From Chitinophagaceae bacterium (GTDB lineage Bacteria > Bacteroidota > Bacteroidia > Cytophagales > Cytophagaceae): a DNA stretch of 64,000 bases. The position numbers were made by a program, and so were the translations under genes. The stretch spans positions 54,501-118,500 of the forward strand of contig JAQBNU010000017.1 in the NCBI GenBank assembly GCA_028288365.1, in the 5' to 3' direction. How positions within the stretch are numbered: position 1 is the stretch's first letter; each line of letters opens with the position of its first letter. Shown here one piece after another: positions 36,977 to 45,058 of this stretch. The notes under the pieces were generated by a model, which saw only the letters and a list, made by a program, of their open reading frames with translations, was not told the origin of the DNA and made no database searches.

Positions 36977-37420
36977 ATGAAAAAGGTAGCGGATTACAGG
37001 AAATTATTGAATGTCGACAAGACAGTAGAATTGAAGGAATTGAAATCCATCTACAGAGGATTGATGAAGGAATGGCATCCTGATAAATTCCAGGGCAACG
37101 AAGAAGCGAAGCTGGAGGCAGAAGAAAAAAGCAAAGATTTCATCGAAGCCTATAATTTCCTTGTGAGCATTTCACCGGAAACATTAGAACTCAACAAAGA
37201 GGAATACGAAAAAACAACGAGTGAAGCCAACGTGTTGGATTACCAATACAAAGCCAGAATCTTGCAAGTGAATTTTTCAGACGGAAGCGTCTACGAATAT
37301 TTTGAAGTGCCAAGCAACGTATACAACAAGTTACTCGGCTCCAGCACACCGGCCAGGTTCATCCGCAGGAACATCTGTTTTGAATTCTCTTACAGAAAAG
37401 TAACGAACCCCACGAATTGA
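36977..37420 (+). CDS. J-domain protein fused to a C-terminal KTSC domain
   Basis: 147 residues from ATG 36977; the upstream ATG at 36935 lies in the promoter. Residues about 5-65 are a J domain (YRKLLNVD ... LKSIYRGLMKEWHPDKF, with the HPD motif). Residues about 95-145 are a KTSC domain (ILQVNFSDGSVYEYFEVP, YNKLLGSS, RFIRRNICFEF), the small module first noted at the C-terminus of some lysyl-tRNA synthetases. By family the J domain recruits and stimulates DnaK; the KTSC part would be the client or nucleic-acid contact (inference). The fusion is compact, with a ~25-residue charged linker. Confidence 0.9.
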   Translation: MKKVADYRKLLNVDKTVELKELKSIYRGLMKEWHPDKFQGNEEAKLEAEEKSKDFIEAYNFLVSISPETLELNKEEYEKTTSEANVLDYQYKARILQVNFSDGSVYEYFEVPSNVYNKLLGSSTPARFIRRNICFEFSYRKVTNPTN

Positions 37421-37481
37421 GAAATCAGTGAGCAGAGATCAGAAATGCGAGATCTGAAAACAGATATCAGATTTTAACAAT

Positions 37482-37516
37482 AAAAGAAAAGGACTTCATA
37501 GAAGTCCTTTTCTTTT
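37482..37516. terminator. Strong bidirectional terminator
   Basis: AAAAGAAAAGGACTTC / GAAGTCCTTTTCTTTT around an ATA loop. Longer inverted segments (ATCAGTGAGCAGAGATCAGA on the left, TGATCTCTGCTTACTG on the right) flank it. Confidence 0.95.
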
Positions 37517-37551
37517 GATCTCTGCTTACTGCTTACTGATTTCGCATTTCT

Positions 37552-38118
37552 CTACTTATAGTGTAGCACCACTTTCTTATTGGAAATATTCTCCAGCAAA
37601 GGCACCAGTATCGTGGGTGCATTTTTTTTGGTTTCTGCTACGATGATGCTTTTGATGGAATCACTGGCGAAGTAGGCATCTGCTTTCTTGTACAAACTTT
37701 CTACCATTTCTGTTTCATTATCGAGCCAGGAAAACGTAGAGGCGTTGTAGACTTTGGATTTGTTGTGATTGATTTTTGTATAACACACTTCCGGTGCAGG
37801 CAATAAAAGAGTGAGCGTATCTTTCGTTTCGCTGATGTCGCTGTCAGAGATTTTTTGAAGGTCCACACAGCCCGCCATTTCACCGTTCACCATGATCAGC
37901 ATGCGCGAGTCGGGCAGGTAATCGCGTTTGATTTTATACTCCAGCACATCTTTGATGTTGAGTTGCACCAGTTCCAGTTTGCCAATGGCCTGTATCTTCG
38001 TGATGGCGGCATCGTTGGTGATGGTCGATTCTTCCTGAAATGTTTTTTTACCAAATAAAAACCATCCAGCTACGAGAGAAAGTGCGATCACGATCAAATA
38101 AGATACAATAGATTTCAT
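37552..38118 (-). CDS. DUF4230 domain protein, membrane-anchored
   Basis: A 188-residue protein with one N-terminal membrane segment (IVSYLIVIALSLVAGWFLFG) and an extracytoplasmic DUF4230 domain: ITKIQAIGKLELVQLNIKDVLEYK near the start, then LIMVNGEMAGCVDLQKI and LLLPAPEVCYTKI. Two Cys in the domain could pair. Function of DUF4230 is not known to me. It lies 21 bp downstream of the DUF3667 gene on the same strand, so the two are probably one operon, ending at the strong terminator at 37482. Confidence 0.85.
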   Translation of the reverse strand: MKSIVSYLIVIALSLVAGWFLFGKKTFQEESTITNDAAITKIQAIGKLELVQLNIKDVLEYKIKRDYLPDSRMLIMVNGEMAGCVDLQKISDSDISETKDTLTLLLPAPEVCYTKINHNKSKVYNASTFSWLDNETEMVESLYKKADAYFASDSIKSIIVAETKKNAPTILVPLLENISNKKVVLHYK

Positions 38119-38139
38119 AACGTTAGGATAAAATAAGAT

Positions 38140-38913
38140 TTATATAAAAGGATCAATGAGCGCTCTGTAGGGCAGTAATAAACTATAGATGCAAAGGTTG
38201 AATACAAAGGACAGAATGTATGCCAGAAATAAACACAGCGCAGCATTGAGGGCGGTGTTTATTTTTTTACCTGCAAACATTCCATAATACACCCAGAAAT
38301 TATAAACGATGCTGGCCCCGATATAATTGTCTATGAGCAATGCTTTCCACGATGGGTTCCACAATAACAACAAAGAAAGCAAAAGCAGGAACAACGCTTG
38401 TTGCGCTGCGATGTAGGTATTGATGATCAAATGTTCTCCCAAACTGTAATGCTCCTTATAAAAAATAAGGTAACTGCAAATGGTAAAACAAGGAATGGCC
38501 AGGATGTTGGTCAGTGAAGAATATTGCTCGGTATAAGCAAAGAATTGATTGAGGTAAGTGATCGAAGCATCACTGATGAATGTCAAATGAATACCAGGTT
38601 CAAATTGACTATAGCCTGTTTGAAAGAAATTAAACTTAAAGGTAAGAATAGAAACCACCGTACCTGAAAACAAAAGATACTCGATGGATGGCAATAAAAA
38701 TTCTCTGTCTTTAAATAAAAATGTTTTCAAATGTTGCGGTGCGTGAACAGTGAGTCTGTACACCGTTTGAAAAAAGAGAACCACAATCGATTTGGCAAAG
38801 GTGTAGCCCTCTTCCCAAATGGAACGCATATCGAAACGGTCCACATCTGATTTCTTCCCGCAGTGTGAACAGAAATTTCCTTTGAACCGATGATGACAAT
38901 TGTCGCAGATCAT
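38140..38913 (-). CDS. DUF3667 multi-pass membrane protein with N-terminal zinc ribbon
   Basis: A 257-residue protein. N-terminal zinc ribbon CDNCHHRFKGNFCSHCG (four Cys), then the DUF3667 landmark FFQTVYRLTVHAPQHLKTFLFKDREFLLPSIEYLLF, followed by about five membrane segments (ILAIPCFTICSYLIF, LFLLLLSLLLLW, AALCLFLAYILSFVFNLCIY). Function unknown. First gene of a likely two-gene operon with the DUF4230 protein. Confidence 0.85.
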   Translation of the reverse strand: MICDNCHHRFKGNFCSHCGKKSDVDRFDMRSIWEEGYTFAKSIVVLFFQTVYRLTVHAPQHLKTFLFKDREFLLPSIEYLLFSGTVVSILTFKFNFFQTGYSQFEPGIHLTFISDASITYLNQFFAYTEQYSSLTNILAIPCFTICSYLIFYKEHYSLGEHLIINTYIAAQQALFLLLLSLLLLWNPSWKALLIDNYIGASIVYNFWVYYGMFAGKKINTALNAALCLFLAYILSFVFNLCIYSLLLPYRALIDPFI

Positions 38914-38968
38914 AATTTTAAGATAAGAAATTATGACGTAAGAAAGAAAGATTTAGTGGACAGTTATC

Positions 38969-38984
38969 AGTTGTCAGTGAACAG
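38969..38984 (+). repeat. Short repeat AGTTGTCAGTGAACAG, copy 1
   Basis: A 16-bp exact match to 40879-40894, where it is one arm of a hairpin. The rest of the gap 38914-39213 holds no supported gene. Confidence 0.6.
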
Positions 38985-39086
38985 AAGTGTCGTTGAGATG
39001 ACAAGTGAGAAAAAAATCAACTGATTTTAATCTGCTAAGTTTTGAGTTGAAGGTATAAATATACTTGCGCATAACATACGTATAGG

Positions 39087-39132
39087 AGCTTGATGATGAT
39101 AAAGAAAGAGTATAGCTCCGAGATATCAAGCT
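39087..39132. repeat. Palindromic direct repeat flanking the fic gene, downstream copy
   Basis: AGCTTGATGATGAT ... TAGCTCCGAGATATCAAGCT; the ends AGCTTGAT/ATCAAGCT are a perfect inverted pair. A related copy in the same orientation lies at 40238-40282, on the other side of the Fic gene. Confidence 0.7.
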
Positions 39133-39213
39133 ACTCTGAAATTTATTTAATGCTCTGAACTCTCTAACTGCTCAGAATCCCGCAATGGCTAAAAGGTGCT
39201 GTTAAGCACAGGA

Positions 39214-40167
39214 TCATTTCAATTTGTACTTTGCTTTGTTTTGTGTTCCAGTTACAGAAAGTAAATTCAATTCAATTCCTTTTTTTAGATCCCTACTTGC
39301 CGTCGCTGAAGAAATATCCTTGAATACATTCATGTAATCTTTTCTTGTAAACTCACGGTTGCCTAATTCAATAAAGTAATTAATTCGATCAATATCTTTT
39401 AGTGTTCTGTTGTTGAAATTTAATAATTCTGCCAAGGATTTATCTATTACTTGTAGCATATATTCAATAAAAACCGAAGAATTACCAGTTCGATCACTCA
39501 GAGACAATGCAGCATAATATTTTTTTTGTGTCTTGCTTATCAGGGTTTCGAAAGGAAGGAATTCGAAAACAGGATATTTAGATAGTAGAATTAGCGTTTG
39601 CCATAAACGCCCCATTCTGCCGTTGCCATCCAAAAATGGATGAATAAATTCCATCTCATAATGAAACACACAGCTCTTAATAAGAATTAAGTCGCTATCA
39701 GTTTTCAAGTAGTTAAATAAATCTTTCATTAAAAAAGAAATATTTTTTGCTGGAGGCGCAACATGTGTAACCTTAGAACCTTTGACTATCCCAACACCTT
39801 GGTTTCTGTAACTTCCTGGACTTGCAATTAGGCTATTCATTAATTGCTTATGTGCTAAGAGGAATGATTTTTCAGAGGTAGGATTAAAATTCTTAAGGTT
39901 ATCATATACCTTGATAGCATTCATTACTTCCAAAACATCTTTCTTTGGTCCAATTACGCGTTTATTATCAATCAATGCCGTGATTTGAGCTTCAGTTAAC
40001 GTATTGCCTTCTATTTGCAAAGAAGAATGAATTGTTTTTATCTTATTCTGCTTTCGTAATTTAGGAGATTGCTTATTCAGATGATTAGCATTGACCTCTC
40101 CAATTTTTTCGGAAATAGAACTTATTAGTTCTAGAATAGCAGGAGTTATCTTATATGGCGGTTTCAT
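39214..40167 (-). CDS. Fic-domain protein (class II, self-inhibited)
   Basis: 317 residues from ATG 40167; the upstream ATG at 40188 abuts the -7 element TATATTTG and would lie before the transcript start. N-terminal Fic_N-type region with the inhibitory helix motif SLQIEGN ([S/T]xxxE[G/N]) at about residue 45-50, flap region, then the Fic catalytic motif HPFLDGNGRMGR at about 170. The C-terminal ~65 residues look like a winged helix. By family it transfers AMP from ATP to a protein hydroxyl, and the N-terminal Glu keeps it off. Target unknown. The gene is AT-rich compared with its neighbours and bracketed by direct repeats, which suggests transfer. Confidence 0.93.
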   Translation of the reverse strand: MKPPYKITPAILELISSISEKIGEVNANHLNKQSPKLRKQNKIKTIHSSLQIEGNTLTEAQITALIDNKRVIGPKKDVLEVMNAIKVYDNLKNFNPTSEKSFLLAHKQLMNSLIASPGSYRNQGVGIVKGSKVTHVAPPAKNISFLMKDLFNYLKTDSDLILIKSCVFHYEMEFIHPFLDGNGRMGRLWQTLILLSKYPVFEFLPFETLISKTQKKYYAALSLSDRTGNSSVFIEYMLQVIDKSLAELLNFNNRTLKDIDRINYFIELGNREFTRKDYMNVFKDISSATASRDLKKGIELNLLSVTGTQNKAKYKLK

Positions 40168-40188
40168 GATAGTATCATTTGATAGCAT

Positions 40189-40196
40189 CAAATATA
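40189..40196 (-). promoter_or_regulatory. -7 promoter element TATATTTG of the fic gene
   Basis: Exact TAnnTTTG match on the minus strand, 21 bp upstream of ATG 40167. Confidence 0.6.
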
Positions 40197-40237
40197 CTGT
40201 TTTTTCTGATTTATTGATATTTTGCCGAACACAAAGC

Positions 40238-40282
40238 AGCTTGACGACGATGGAAAAATATTAAAGCTCCGAGCTATCAAGC
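40238..40282. repeat. Palindromic direct repeat flanking the fic gene, upstream copy
   Basis: AGCTTGACGACGAT ... AAGCTCCGAGCTATCAAGC. Same orientation and layout as 39087-39132; the core CTCCGAG(A/C)TATCAAGC is almost identical. Confidence 0.7.
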
Positions 40283-40287
40283 CCTGA

Positions 40288-40860
40288 TTACTGACTACTT
40301 ATCACTTTTGCTTTCACCGCTTCACTCAACCACACCAATTCGTTTACAAACAGATTCAATTGCTTGTTGAAGTTTTCATCGACTACCGTTCCTGTCGTAT
40401 CAAACTTAGCGGTCACTTGCGGCACCAATAATAGTTGAGGCAGTGCATATCCTTGTACCGCCAAAGCCAATTGCTGCATGTTGAGCGCTCCTCTGATACC
40501 GCCCATGGATCCTGTAGAGACAGAGACCACACCGATCGGTTTTTTATGAAAAGCGTTGATGGGAAAATGATCGATGAAGTTTTTCAATGCAGGGGTATAA
40601 CTGCCGTTGTATTCCGGAGAAACCCAGATGAAGGCATCACTGTTTTGAAGCGTAGCGGCCAATTTGGAAAAGGCTTCGGTGTGTTGCGGATGCTTGTCCC
40701 ACAAATCTGTCATGATCGGTAGATTAGCCTCTGCCAGATCAATGATGGTGGCTTGACTGTTCGGCTGTTGATTGATGCGTTCCAGTAAATGCAAACTCAC
40801 CCGATGGCTGTTTCGGTTTTGTCTTATACTGCCGGAGATGATGGTGTAATGAATAGGCAT
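40288..40860 (-). CDS. NAD(P)H-dependent FMN reductase
   Basis: A 190-residue flavodoxin-like protein of the NADPH-dependent FMN reductase family. N-terminal phosphate-binding loop SGSIRQNRNSHR at about 9-20; the second FMN loop WVSPEYNGSYTPALKNFID at about 78-96; then PIGVVSVSTGSMGGIRG. By family it reduces FMN, quinones or azo compounds with NAD(P)H in the cytosol. No signal peptide. Downstream of the antiporter gene on the same strand, but separated from it by a hairpin at 40879, so probably its own transcript. Confidence 0.92.
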   Translation of the reverse strand: MPIHYTIISGSIRQNRNSHRVSLHLLERINQQPNSQATIIDLAEANLPIMTDLWDKHPQHTEAFSKLAATLQNSDAFIWVSPEYNGSYTPALKNFIDHFPINAFHKKPIGVVSVSTGSMGGIRGALNMQQLALAVQGYALPQLLLVPQVTAKFDTTGTVVDENFNKQLNLFVNELVWLSEAVKAKVISSQ

Positions 40861-40878
40861 GATGTTTTATTTTTTTTT

Positions 40879-40935
40879 AGTTGTCAGTGAACAGTTAGTA
40901 GTCAGTTGCGTTTTTCATACTGTCCACTGACAACT
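40879..40935. repeat. Intergenic hairpin of the TTGTCAGTG repeat type
   Basis: AGTTGTCAGTGAACAGT pairs with ACTGTCCACTGACAACT (16 of 17 positions) around a 23-base loop. The left arm repeats at 38969. Confidence 0.7.
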
Positions 40936-40951
40936 GACCACTGTCTACTCA

Positions 40952-42943
40952 TTATATGCAAATATCATTAGAAAATTTACTGATCGCATCCGGATCTCCA
41001 CTAATAAATAAGGAGTCATGTAGTCTTACAATAGTAGCTCCGTCTACATGATGGATGATGCGCTTGTCACGCTGTATGGCGAGTACCTGCACACCGTACT
41101 TGCTGCGCACCGCACTTTCTGTCAACGATTTGTTCACGATGCCCGGTTGATCCTGTTCTACTTTTAAACAGACAATATCAAAGTAGGGCAGTGTGATTCT
41201 TTCTTTGTTGTGATCCACATGCACCGGGCGCATCATGTCGTAGACTTCTGTACGAATCTCCTGTATGAATACATTGATCTGATCTTTGGGGATCAAAAAT
41301 TTATTCAACACGCGGGTGAAAATTTCCACGGAAGTTTCAAACTCTTCCGGAATCACTTCGTTGGCGCCAAGTTGCATGAAGGTTGCTACTTCTTTTACTG
41401 AACGTGTGCGTACAATGATGTAAATGGATTTATTGATTCTTCGTATGGTCGACAAAACATTCTCTGCTGCTTTCAAGTCGGAGATGGCGATCACCACCGC
41501 CCGTGCGGCACCGATGCGTGCATGCTCCAGGATATTGGCCTGCATGGCATCGCCGTATACGATGGGTTCTCCTCTGCGCAATTCGTGGCGCACGGTTTCA
41601 GGATTCAACTCGATGATGATGTAAGGAATGCCGGCAAAGCGGGAGGCTTTGCTCAGGTTTTGTCCGTTCACTCCATAACCGATAATGATCAGGTGGTTCT
41701 TTAATTTTTCTACTACCTGTTCGGTGATTGTTTTTTTTACATTGAGGTGGTGCAACCTGTTTTTAATGCGTTGGGGAATAAAAAGTTTGTAGGTGTATTT
41801 TAAGATCCGTTCCGTGTTATTCATCAACACCGGAGTCAGCGCCATGGTGAGAATGGAGATGGAAAGAAAATACTGATTGGTCACTTCATCGAGTAAGCCA
41901 TATTCTATTCCGCTTCGGGAAAGAATGAACGCAAATTCGCCGACTTGAAATAAAGCCATTCCGGTTTTGAAACTCGTGCGCGGTGGATACTTGAGCGTGT
42001 AAGAGGCCAGGCTGGCGGTAAAGAATTTAACACAAATGGCAAGGATGGTGAGACAGAGTATAACGAGTAAATGATCCCTCAGAAAAGAAAGATCGAGCAA
42101 CATGCCGATGGAAACAAAGAAGAAGCTCGTGAAAATCTCACGGAAGGGCATGATGTTTCCGGTGGCCTGATGACTGTATTCTGATTCAGATATAATGAGT
42201 CCCGCTAAGAAGGCGCCAAGTGCAAGCGACAGACCGATGGAGTTGCACAGCAAAGCGACGGAAAAACAAATCAGGATGGTAGTAAGGATGAACAAATCCT
42301 GGCTGCGTGTCTTGGCGACTTCAAACAATAATTTAGGAACGATGTAACGCGCACCGGCAAATACCAAGACCAATACAAAGAGCAGTTTGACAACTAGCTC
42401 AATGATGGAGCGTAAAATATTATCTTCTGCTCCGGCCAGCATAGGGGTAAGCAATACCATCGGTACCACCAGTAGATCCTGGAAGATCAGGATGGCAAGC
42501 GTTAACCGGGCATGCGGCGAATGCATCTCTCCTTTGTCGGCCAGTATTTTAAGTACGATGGCGGTGCTGCTCAAGGAGAATAAGAAACCAATGAAAATGG
42601 ATTTGTTCCAGTTGCCCGATAGAAAATAATAACTGATGGCGATGATCACGATGGTAGCAAGTGCCTGTATCGTACCGCCTATGAATACCGCTTTCTTAAT
42701 GGCAATCAGTTGTTTCAAAGAAAACTCCATACCGATCAGGAACAACAAAAAAATGACACCGATTTCGGCCATGTGATCCACCTCGGCGGTACCATGGATA
42801 AGACTCAATCCATAAGGACCTGAAATCACACCCGTCATCAGATAACCCAGTAAAGTAGGGAGTTTGATCTTCTGAAAGAGAAGGGTAACGACTACAGACA
42901 GTCCAAATAAAACAACAATATCCTGGATAAGAGAAAGGTCCAT
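40952..42943 (-). CDS. CPA2-family cation:proton antiporter with RCK domains (KefB-like)
   Basis: A 663-residue protein. The first ~390 residues are a CPA2 Na+/H+ exchanger fold with 12-13 membrane segments (LGYLMTGVISGPYGL, FLLFLIGMEFSL, FSLSSTAIVLKILADKGE, LALGAFLAGLIISES). Residues about 415-530 are an RCK N (TrkA-N) domain with the nucleotide loop IIIGYGVNGQNLSKA; about 575-660 is a TrkA-C domain (GIVNKSLTESAVRSKYGVQVL). By family it exchanges K+ or Na+ for H+ under nucleotide control. No KefG/F-type partner directly adjacent, though an FMN reductase is the next gene. Divergent from the LTA-synthase-like gene across 38 bp. Confidence 0.93.
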   Translation of the reverse strand: MDLSLIQDIVVLFGLSVVVTLLFQKIKLPTLLGYLMTGVISGPYGLSLIHGTAEVDHMAEIGVIFLLFLIGMEFSLKQLIAIKKAVFIGGTIQALATIVIIAISYYFLSGNWNKSIFIGFLFSLSSTAIVLKILADKGEMHSPHARLTLAILIFQDLLVVPMVLLTPMLAGAEDNILRSIIELVVKLLFVLVLVFAGARYIVPKLLFEVAKTRSQDLFILTTILICFSVALLCNSIGLSLALGAFLAGLIISESEYSHQATGNIMPFREIFTSFFFVSIGMLLDLSFLRDHLLVILCLTILAICVKFFTASLASYTLKYPPRTSFKTGMALFQVGEFAFILSRSGIEYGLLDEVTNQYFLSISILTMALTPVLMNNTERILKYTYKLFIPQRIKNRLHHLNVKKTITEQVVEKLKNHLIIIGYGVNGQNLSKASRFAGIPYIIIELNPETVRHELRRGEPIVYGDAMQANILEHARIGAARAVVIAISDLKAAENVLSTIRRINKSIYIIVRTRSVKEVATFMQLGANEVIPEEFETSVEIFTRVLNKFLIPKDQINVFIQEIRTEVYDMMRPVHVDHNKERITLPYFDIVCLKVEQDQPGIVNKSLTESAVRSKYGVQVLAIQRDKRIIHHVDGATIVRLHDSLFISGDPDAISKFSNDICI

Positions 42944-42981
42944 GTTACTAAGTTAATAGTTTTTTACCATCTTTGTAAACC

Positions 42982-44892
42982 ATGAAGCCTTCAATTCTAC
43001 ACTTGTTCTTTCCGCCTTCTATGATACTCTTACTTAAACGGTTGGGTATAGTGTTTGCTGCATTGACGGTTACACGTTTAGTGTTCTTCCTGTTGAACGT
43101 TGCGTACTTCAAAGAAATCTCTCCGCTTGACTTTGTACTGGGCCTGCGCTTTGATGCCAGTGCCATGGCTTATTTCTTTTCCGCATACATCATTTTGTCG
43201 TTACTGCCCATAGGATTGCAGCGCTATAAAGTATACCGCATGCTCTTAGCTATATTGTATTTTTTTCCGTTAACGGTGATGCTGTTGATGAATTTGTCGG
43301 ATGCCGTATACTTCCGTTTCATCTTTAGACGCAGTACGTATGACGTGATACGCTACTTCTCTTCGTCTTCATCAGACGGCTGGAGACTGCTCTGGACCTT
43401 CGCGCTGGACTTCTGGTACATTCCTTTAGTGTTGATCGCGATACTCGCGTTGAGTGCCTGGACCTACTGCAAAGCCGGCAGAGGAGATGACGCCTTGAAA
43501 CAGGAACGTTGGACATCCCGTTCGATCGCCTGGTTGTTGTCCATCGGTTTGATTGTATTGGGTGGAAGAGGAGGTTTGCAACTGATACCGATTACACTGG
43601 TGGATGCAGGCATCTATACGACTCCACGCGGCATGCCGCTGGTATTGAATACTCCGTTTTCATTTATGATCACGGCTTTTCAAAATAAACAGCAACCGCT
43701 GCATTACTTCACAACAGCAGAAGCGGAGAAATATTTCTCTCCGAAATACGAAGTCAAACCTTCTGTCATTTCTTTCAAAGGAAAAAATGTAGTGATCCTG
43801 ATCCTGGAAAGTTTCGGACAAGAATATACCGGTTACTATAATAAAAAAGGAGGCTATACACCTGTACTCGATTCGCTGTTGCGTCAGTCCTATGTTTTTG
43901 TCAATGCCTTTTCGAACGGTAAACAATCGGTCGATGCGGTGCCGGCTATCTTGTCTGGTATTCCAGGTTTGATGCAGGAACCGTTCAGTGCCTCTGCTTA
44001 CGCGGCCAACCGCATGCCTTCGCTCGGTACATACTTTAGCGAACAAGGATACCACACACAATTCTTTCACGGTGGAGTAAATGGAACAATGGGCTTCGAA
44101 GCCTTTTCACAATCGGCAGGCATGCAACATTATTATGGCAAGAGTCAGTATCCGGAAGTGAAAAGAGATTACGACGGCAATTGGGGAATTTTTGATGAAC
44201 CTTATTTAAATTATTTCGCACACGAGTTGAGTAAAAACGACAAACCGTTTTTCTCTGTATTGTTTACCTTATCCTCGCATCATCCTTATACTATACCGGA
44301 TGCTTACAAAGGAAAGTTTCCAAAAGGTAAATACGAGATCCATGAAAGCATCGGTTATGCTGATCATGCCTTGGGCAAATTCTTCGAAGAAGCGAGGAAA
44401 CAACCTTGGTTCAACAACACCTTGTTCGTACTCACCGCTGATCATACGGCACACAGCGAGAATCCTTTCTACCAGCACGGTGGGGGAATGGGAATGTATG
44501 CGGTACCGATTGCCTTTTACGATCCAACCGGAAAATGGAAAGGTGTAGATTCCACCATCATTCAGCATGTCGATCTATTTCCTACACTCATCAGTCTTAC
44601 CGGTGGTACCCTACAAGGTAAATTTTTCGGACGCAATGCATTGGATAAATCTGTACCGCATGAAGTGCTCAATTACAACTACGGTGGTTCTTATCAATAC
44701 TTGAAAGACTCGTTGCAATCTACATTCGATGAGAAAAAAATAACAACGTTGTATCTTTTTCCAAAAGACAGCACGATGCAAAACAACCTGCTCGATAAAT
44801 ATCCGGCGCGCGCCCAACAAACGGAGAACGTCATCAAAGCCAAGATCCAAAGCTACTTTGAGAACATGGAGGGCAATACCTGGTGGAAATAA
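42982..44892 (+). CDS. LTA-synthase-family sulfatase-fold membrane protein
   Basis: A 636-residue protein: five N-terminal membrane segments (to ~220), then an extracytoplasmic alkaline-phosphatase/sulfatase fold. Metal-binding start NVVILILESFGQEY; probable nucleophile Ser in NGKQSVDAVPAILSGIP (LtaS uses Thr); FHGGVNGTMGF; the late metal site VLTADHTAHSENPFYQHGG. By family it transfers phosphoglycerol, phosphoethanolamine or a similar group to an envelope glycan or lipid. Gram-negative Bacteroidota lack lipoteichoic acid, so the substrate is open. ATG 42982 is preceded by CATCTTTG, a near match to the -7 box. Confidence 0.9.
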   Translation: MKPSILHLFFPPSMILLLKRLGIVFAALTVTRLVFFLLNVAYFKEISPLDFVLGLRFDASAMAYFFSAYIILSLLPIGLQRYKVYRMLLAILYFFPLTVMLLMNLSDAVYFRFIFRRSTYDVIRYFSSSSSDGWRLLWTFALDFWYIPLVLIAILALSAWTYCKAGRGDDALKQERWTSRSIAWLLSIGLIVLGGRGGLQLIPITLVDAGIYTTPRGMPLVLNTPFSFMITAFQNKQQPLHYFTTAEAEKYFSPKYEVKPSVISFKGKNVVILILESFGQEYTGYYNKKGGYTPVLDSLLRQSYVFVNAFSNGKQSVDAVPAILSGIPGLMQEPFSASAYAANRMPSLGTYFSEQGYHTQFFHGGVNGTMGFEAFSQSAGMQHYYGKSQYPEVKRDYDGNWGIFDEPYLNYFAHELSKNDKPFFSVLFTLSSHHPYTIPDAYKGKFPKGKYEIHESIGYADHALGKFFEEARKQPWFNNTLFVLTADHTAHSENPFYQHGGGMGMYAVPIAFYDPTGKWKGVDSTIIQHVDLFPTLISLTGGTLQGKFFGRNALDKSVPHEVLNYNYGGSYQYLKDSLQSTFDEKKITTLYLFPKDSTMQNNLLDKYPARAQQTENVIKAKIQSYFENMEGNTWWK

Positions 44893-44950
44893 AGTGTGAG
44901 TGTGAGCGCGAAGTGTGTCCACTCTATACTCACACTTCACACTAAATATA

Positions 44951-45016
44951 AAGAGCGGAGAAACAGAAACAGAGCGATTGCATTCCGCTCTGTTTCTGTT
45001 TCTCCGCTCTTCTTTT
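44951..45016. terminator. Terminator with a 26-bp perfect stem
   Basis: AAGAGCGGAGAAACAGAAAC... (44951-44976) pairs perfectly with 44986-45011 around a 9-base loop, followed by CTTTT. Between converging genes. A second hairpin, AAGTGTGAGTGTGAG/CTCACACTTCACACT (about 44892-44943), precedes it. Stem sequence is related to the 31282 terminator. Confidence 0.85.
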
Positions 45017-45018
45017 AT

Positions 45019-45058
45019 CTGATCACTGTCCCGAGGTATCGGGATCCACAGATCACTA
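45019..45058. repeat. Imperfect palindromic intergenic repeat (TGATCACTGTCCC type), copy 2
   Basis: CTGATCACTGTCCCGAGG-TATCGGGATCCACAGATCACT; nearly identical to 8286-8325 and abuts the leuS stop. Confidence 0.7.

Noticed and set aside
40168..40191. Fic start at TTG 40191 or ATG 40188
   Set aside because: Both lie inside or next to the -7 element TATATTTG, upstream of the expected transcript start.
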